Below are positions 60,138-64,000 of a stretch of DNA of 64,000 bases, piece after piece (the stretch's first letter is position 1; each line of letters opens with the position of its first letter). The translations under genes and the position numbers were made by a program. The stretch covers positions 744,001 through 808,000 of the forward strand of contig CBDESR010000004.1 of the NCBI GenBank assembly GCA_965242615.1. The letters are read 5' to 3'. The notes beneath the pieces are model-generated. The model was not told where the DNA came from. It worked only from the letters and a program-made list of their open reading frames with translations, and searched no databases. Origin of the DNA: CBDBCU01 sp965242615. GTDB taxonomy: Bacteria; Chloroflexota; Dehalococcoidia; Lucifugimonadales; UBA3495.

Positions 60138-61895
60138 ATGGCTGACCCAAAGTCCTACAACCCCGAAATGCCCTCGGACCGCCCGGAAATCAGCGCCTTC
60201 ACCTTCTCCGTCCTCGAATGGATGGGTGAGGACTATTTGCCCGCTTTGGTCCGTCACGCCCTCGAAGCCCGGAGCAAGGTCTCCAATCCCTCCAAGCAAG
60301 CCCTCGATACCGCCATCCGCCGCGCCAACTTGCGGATCCCCAGCTTCCGACCCCAAGCCGCCCACCGCGCGCCGGCCGCCCAGCTGCAACCGCCGGTCTT
60401 GATGAATTTACCCTACTCCAACGAACTCTCCGGCGCCCTCCTCCGGGTCTGGGTCGAATCCCTCCCCGAAACCCGCCAAGTCGTCCAGCAGCGCTTGCAG
60501 GATGCCGGCGAACCTGCCGATGGCGTGGACTTCCGCGGCGAATTTTTCCACGACGACTGGAACCCCGACGACTGGAACGCCGAACGTGACGCCATCCTCC
60601 TCGAACACGGCCACCTCGACCGCAACGATGTCGGACTGATGCTCTGGTGCGTCTCCGGCAAAATTACCCTCCCCGTCGGCAACTTTGTCCGGGACGCCGG
60701 TATGTCCGCTCCCGGCGAAACCGACACCGTGGACTTTGCCCACTGGCGCGGCCTGCTCAGCGCCCTGCCCCCGGACCATTCCCAGTGGAATATGGCTGCC
60801 GACTTCGCCGCCGAACTCGACAAAATCATCGGCCTCAAAAAAGAAGCCCGCACCCGCGCCAACGTCAACGCCCTCCGCTCCAGCATCAACCAGCTCAAAG
60901 AACGCTACGCCGAGGAACTCGAATACCTGGAGCGCGACCTGTCAAAATGGCCGGTTCCCGTCCTCACCGACCACGCCCTGACCGGCTTGGTGCAGGAACT
61001 CCTGTCCCAGATTGAGGGCAAATGCGCCGAATACCGCCCCATCCGCGAGCAAGGCTCCAGCCGCGCCGAGGAAACCCGCCGCGCCGCCCGCCGCTCCGAA
61101 CTGGAAGGGGAAATCATCAAAGCCCTCGACTCCGCCGAAAAAATCCTCGCCGAAGCCCCCACCCTGGGCGACAAAGAACCGGCGAAATCCGCCGCCGCGG
61201 CCGACCCCCCGGAAACTCCCGACACTCCGACCCCGGAGCCGGAACCGGCCGCCGCTCCCGCCGCCGAACCCCCCTCCGGCATTTCCCAAGCCCAACTCGA
61301 CGAACTCGAAGCCACCCTCCAGGAACTCCGCTCCGAAGTCGAAGACCTCAAAGCCGAGCTCCACAACAGCAAAACCAACGAGGAATACTGGCGGCTGGCC
61401 TATGTCGAGGCGTCCAAGCTCACCGGTACCGACCCCACTATGGAGGGCCGCGGGCCGCAGAACATCGCCGAAGCCGTAGCCTGGGCCGAGGAACGCTACC
61501 CCGAACAGCTCCTGTTCCACCTCAACACCAGCTCCTGGGTCAAGAACAACCCCTTCGAGGATCCCAACTCCACCCTCGAAGCCCTCGAGTGGCTGGCCAC
61601 CACCTACTTCCGCTCCCGCACCGGCGAAATCAGCCAGCCCAACCTCGACGAATCCCTCTACCAGGTCTGCCGCTGGCACTACGTCAGCAACCAGAGCGAA
61701 GTCACCATCGGCCAGTACGAGCGCTGGTATCGCACCAGCGTCAACGGCGTCTCCTACAACCTCAGCGAGCACATGGGCCGCGGCAACAGCAAAGACCCCA
61801 CCAACACCATCCGCGTCGCCTTCAACTGGGACCGCGACTCCAAAAAGGTCATCATCGGCTACATCGGCCAGCACCAGCAGACCGACGCCACCTAG
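60138..61895 (+). CDS. Unknown coiled-coil protein with conserved-looking C-terminal domain
   Basis: 585 residues; GGAGGT lies 9 nt before the ATG. I do not recognise the family. Residues 1-230 are a helical N-terminal domain (ISAFTFSVLEWMGEDYLPALV; DDWNPDDWNAERDAILLEHGHL). Residues 235-345 are charged helices, then a Pro/Ala linker (ETPDTPTPEPEP) and a coiled coil (about 385-425, with ELEATLQELRSEVEDLKAELHN). The last ~125 residues look like a compact domain: SSWVKNNPFEDPNSTLEALEW, then WHYVSNQSEVTIGQY and FNWDRDSKKVIIGYIGQHQ. Codons are strongly C-ending compared with neighbours. It is followed by a methyltransferase-HNH gene, so a DNA-defence role is a hypothesis. Confidence 0.8.
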   Translation: MADPKSYNPEMPSDRPEISAFTFSVLEWMGEDYLPALVRHALEARSKVSNPSKQALDTAIRRANLRIPSFRPQAAHRAPAAQLQPPVLMNLPYSNELSGALLRVWVESLPETRQVVQQRLQDAGEPADGVDFRGEFFHDDWNPDDWNAERDAILLEHGHLDRNDVGLMLWCVSGKITLPVGNFVRDAGMSAPGETDTVDFAHWRGLLSALPPDHSQWNMAADFAAELDKIIGLKKEARTRANVNALRSSINQLKERYAEELEYLERDLSKWPVPVLTDHALTGLVQELLSQIEGKCAEYRPIREQGSSRAEETRRAARRSELEGEIIKALDSAEKILAEAPTLGDKEPAKSAAAADPPETPDTPTPEPEPAAAPAAEPPSGISQAQLDELEATLQELRSEVEDLKAELHNSKTNEEYWRLAYVEASKLTGTDPTMEGRGPQNIAEAVAWAEERYPEQLLFHLNTSSWVKNNPFEDPNSTLEALEWLATTYFRSRTGEISQPNLDESLYQVCRWHYVSNQSEVTIGQYERWYRTSVNGVSYNLSEHMGRGNSKDPTNTIRVAFNWDRDSKKVIIGYIGQHQQTDAT

Positions 61896-61933
61896 CCCGG
61901 CAATTGGGGGTCGCCAAAACTGCTCTAGCCAAC

Positions 61934-61972
61934 CCGGGGCGGCAATCCCCAGCCCAGGGGTTGCCGCCCCGG
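61934..61972. terminator. Strong hairpin between the unknown gene and the methyltransferase gene
   Basis: CCGGGGCGGCAATCCCC, loop AGCCCA, GGGGTTGCCGCCCCGG: 16 bp, followed by ATAAAAGA. It may end transcription of the coiled-coil gene or set the ratio between the two genes. Confidence 0.75.
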
Positions 61973-62048
61973 ATAAAAGAAAGGGAAACCATCGAGCCGT
62001 GTAGGAGCGGCTCGGCCAAAGAGAGGCTAACTCTTTGAGGTGGACAAA

Positions 62049-63740
62049 ATGATGAACCCGACCGCCGCCGCGGTGGCCCCGTTCAACGGCATTAACCGGG
62101 GCGTGTATATCGCCGATAACCTGGACTTTCTGCGGGCGATTAACACCAACTCGGTCGATTTGGTTTGCATTGACCCGCCCTTTGCCAAGAATGATACCTT
62201 TATCGGGGACAGGCTGAAGCCGCCGTTGACCGAGGCGGAAAAAGAGAATGAGATGCGGGTGCTCGAGGAGTGGGGGATTACTACTCCGGAGCAAGCGGAT
62301 GCCGCCGGCATTGCCTGGCTGGATGACCCCAAGGCCCGGGGCGGGTATCGGGACACGTGGGCGTGGAATGCGGATATTCATGAGGATTGGGTGGACGGGA
62401 TTAAGGCTACTCATCCCGCCGTCAATATGCTGCTGGAAGTCACCCGGGAGATCCACGGGGACAGTATCGCCGCTTACTTGGCCTTTATGGCGATACGGCT
62501 GTTTGAGATACACCGGGTACTCAAGCCGAGCGGCAGCCTGTACCTGCATTGCGACCATACCGCCAACGGCTACCTGCGGCAGCTGCTGGATGGCGTGTTC
62601 GGGCCCAACAACCTGGTCTGCGAAGTGATTTGGGGGTACGGTACGCCATCGGGCGGCCGGGCGGCCGCGAAAAAGCCGGTGAAAGCCCACGACACCATCT
62701 TTTTCTACGCCAAAGACTACGGCCAGCACCGGTACAACAGTATCAACCTGCCTTATAGCTCGGAGTACGTAGAACGGTGGTTCCGGCATACTGACGAAAC
62801 CGGCCGCCGTTATCAAACCCGCTCCCGAAAAGGGCAAATAGCGCGTCAGTATCTCGACGAAAGCCCCGGCATCCCCCTGTCCGATACCTGGAGCGACATT
62901 AAACAACTCTACGGTTCCGCCGGGTGGTTTCCCGGCAAACAAGTAGAGATAACCGGTTATCCCACCCAGAAGCCGGCAATGCTGGCCGAGCGGATAATCC
63001 GGGCCAGCACCAACCCCGGCGATGTAGTGCTGGATTGTTTTGCCGGCTGTGCTTATGCCGCCGTGGCGGCGGAAAGGATACGCCAAGCTGACCCGGCGCA
63101 AGAGCGTATCTGGACGGCCTGCGACATCAATCTGCGGGCGTGGACGGTGTTCAAGCGGCAGTTCAACAAGGGCGGGGATTTGCCGCTGCTGACCTGCAAT
63201 GACCATACCACCGGGCAACAGGTATTGGGCTGCGAGCCGACGGTGACGATTCACGGCCACAACCAACTGCCGGAACGAACCGATGGCGGCGGCGGCGTCG
63301 CGGTTAAGCCCTTGCGGACGGACAACCGCCGGCAGTCGGAAAGGAAATACAAGCAGGAGTCCACCCTGATGGACCGGGCGGAAATGCTGACCGCCTTGTT
63401 ACGGTATAGCCATGGCCGGGCGTGGTGCTGCGGTTATATCAGCCGCGGCGACGACGGCCAGATTATCTTGACCAACTACGAGCTGGACCACATTACGCCG
63501 AAAAGCAAAGGGGGCGAGGATGAAATAACCAACCGCGCCCCGCTTTGCCCGGCGCATAACCGGATTAAAAGCGACAAGAACATTACCCTGTATCAGCTGC
63601 GGGAATGGATCATATTCAACCGGCAGCTGGCGGAGGGGATGACGCCGGAGCGGTTGGTCAACCTGGAGGACGCCCTGCGGGAGGCGCGGCATATTTTTGC
63701 GGAGGCGTATCAGCGCAAGTATGGGGTGGCTATGGTGTGA
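62049..63740 (+). CDS. DNA methyltransferase fused to a C-terminal HNH nuclease domain
   Basis: 563 residues from ATG 62049, 8 nt after GAGG; GTG 62040 is an alternative start. N-terminal motif IV is LVCIDPPFAKND; the SAM motif I, VLDCFAGCAYAAVAAERI, comes later, near residue 325. This is the order of beta-class N6-adenine/N4-cytosine (Mod-like) enzymes, with a recognition region between (GYGTPSGGRAAAKKP). Residues ~455-515 carry WCCGY, then TNYELDHITPKSKGGEDEITNRAPLCPAHNRIKSDK, an HNH motif with likely zinc cysteines. Modification and cutting in one chain suggests a single-protein restriction system or a methylation-guided nuclease. It probably acts with the coiled-coil protein upstream. Confidence 0.87.
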   Translation: MMNPTAAAVAPFNGINRGVYIADNLDFLRAINTNSVDLVCIDPPFAKNDTFIGDRLKPPLTEAEKENEMRVLEEWGITTPEQADAAGIAWLDDPKARGGYRDTWAWNADIHEDWVDGIKATHPAVNMLLEVTREIHGDSIAAYLAFMAIRLFEIHRVLKPSGSLYLHCDHTANGYLRQLLDGVFGPNNLVCEVIWGYGTPSGGRAAAKKPVKAHDTIFFYAKDYGQHRYNSINLPYSSEYVERWFRHTDETGRRYQTRSRKGQIARQYLDESPGIPLSDTWSDIKQLYGSAGWFPGKQVEITGYPTQKPAMLAERIIRASTNPGDVVLDCFAGCAYAAVAAERIRQADPAQERIWTACDINLRAWTVFKRQFNKGGDLPLLTCNDHTTGQQVLGCEPTVTIHGHNQLPERTDGGGGVAVKPLRTDNRRQSERKYKQESTLMDRAEMLTALLRYSHGRAWCCGYISRGDDGQIILTNYELDHITPKSKGGEDEITNRAPLCPAHNRIKSDKNITLYQLREWIIFNRQLAEGMTPERLVNLEDALREARHIFAEAYQRKYGVAMV

Positions 63741-63792
63741 GGGCGTCCGGCAAAGGCTAAACTGGCATCCGAGCGAGCGGACAGAACGAGAA

Positions 63793-64000
63793 CTACCACA
63801 ACTCCCCGCCCGGCCGCCATTCCGCCGACAGCGGCAAATCCAAATCCAGCGGCGGCGTGTTCGGCAGCCGGAGAATCATCACCCGCTCCTCCGGCGTAGG
63901 TATCGGGGCCGCCGCCACGGCGTCCCCCTCTTTTGTCCCCGGCGCTATCCCATCCGTACCATCAACCGCCCCGGGCGGCCTAATAAACAGCGGCCCCCGC
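63793..64000 (-). CDS. Partial hypothetical protein (C-terminal end; runs off the right edge)
   Basis: The minus-strand frame is open from base 64000 to the TAG at 63793-63795, giving 69 visible residues. It contains PIPTPEERVMILRLPNTPPLDLDL and ends SAEWRPGGELW. No family recognised. It is convergent with the methyltransferase-HNH gene, 52 bp away. Confidence 0.55.
   Translation of the reverse strand, partial: RGPLFIRPPGAVDGTDGIAPGTKEGDAVAAAPIPTPEERVMILRLPNTPPLDLDLPLSAEWRPGGELW

Noticed and set aside
60942..63266. 774-codon minus-strand frame spanning the end of the coiled-coil gene and most of the methyltransferase gene
   Set aside because: It crosses two well-supported genes and an intergenic hairpin; the translated sequence has Gly/Val-rich shadow composition without family motifs.
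1..64000. tRNA, rRNA, riboswitches, replication origin, integrase or transposase genes
   Set aside because: I looked for the T-loop consensus, common riboswitch cores, DnaA-box clusters and recombinase motifs and recognised none; a covariance scan could still find something.

Overview
The window is GC-rich (roughly 60%) and densely coded on both strands, and it looks like a bacterial chromosome. Gene content suggests Chloroflexota, plausibly Dehalococcoidia or SAR202-like lineages. Supporting features are a cytosolic reductive-dehalogenase-like protein, a fused cytochrome b/HdrD-type ETF-quinone oxidoreductase, a DUF1800 protein, PT-linker secreted proteins, and many leaderless genes with TGnTATAAT 6-9 nt before the ATG. 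The placement is inference: there is no rRNA or other phylogenetic marker here, and I recognised no tRNA.

Layout. 1-2366: two secreted proteins (LRR, PT-linker). 2630-9157: ccmA convergent with a leftward set, a class I amidotransferase, a DNA methyltransferase plus PLD-type nuclease pair, and gyrA; the nuclease/methylase pair is bracketed by a 12-bp direct repeat. 9290-16687: three tandem giant membrane glycosyltransferase (GT-C) paralogues, the third broken at a G14 tract. 16752-19042: SDR and DUF1800. 19829-21662: tgt between two ~300-bp inverted repeats that carry an intact and a broken copy of a tiny zinc-knuckle gene. 21765-31811: Mrr-like nuclease, membrane Fe-S oxidoreductase, PIN toxin cassette, 2-hydroxyacid dehydrogenase, alpha/beta hydrolase, a probable UGA-encoded selenoprotein of the SelW/Rdx type, DUF503, an orphan nuclease-like gene, an M20 peptidase, moaD-moaE and a retropepsin-like protein. 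31877-42409: four more GT-C paralogues around rsmI. 42591-47414: ThDP enzyme, two tiny membrane proteins, RdhA-like protein, HTH protein, membrane protein. 47481-49379: AIPR defence protein. 49463-53619: atypical SDR, otsA-otsB (trehalose), rpiB. 53620-55427: a repeat-rich non-coding stretch and a frameshifted secreted protein. 55661-59696: lhgO, then a fatty-acid set (two MaoC hydratases, plsX, fabG). 59733-end: a truncated isocitrate-lyase-superfamily gene, then an accessory segment with an unknown coiled-coil protein and a methyltransferase-HNH fusion.

The two themes that stand out are surface glycosylation and DNA defence. Seven paralogous GT-C transferases share a C-terminal cysteine-pair repeat that I do not recognise, present one to three times each and 15 times in total. 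Each gene has its own leaderless promoter. At least five independent DNA-targeting or defence loci are scattered singly among housekeeping genes instead of forming one island. The most specific single discovery is the 92-codon SelW-like gene with an in-frame TGA exactly at the CxxU redox position.
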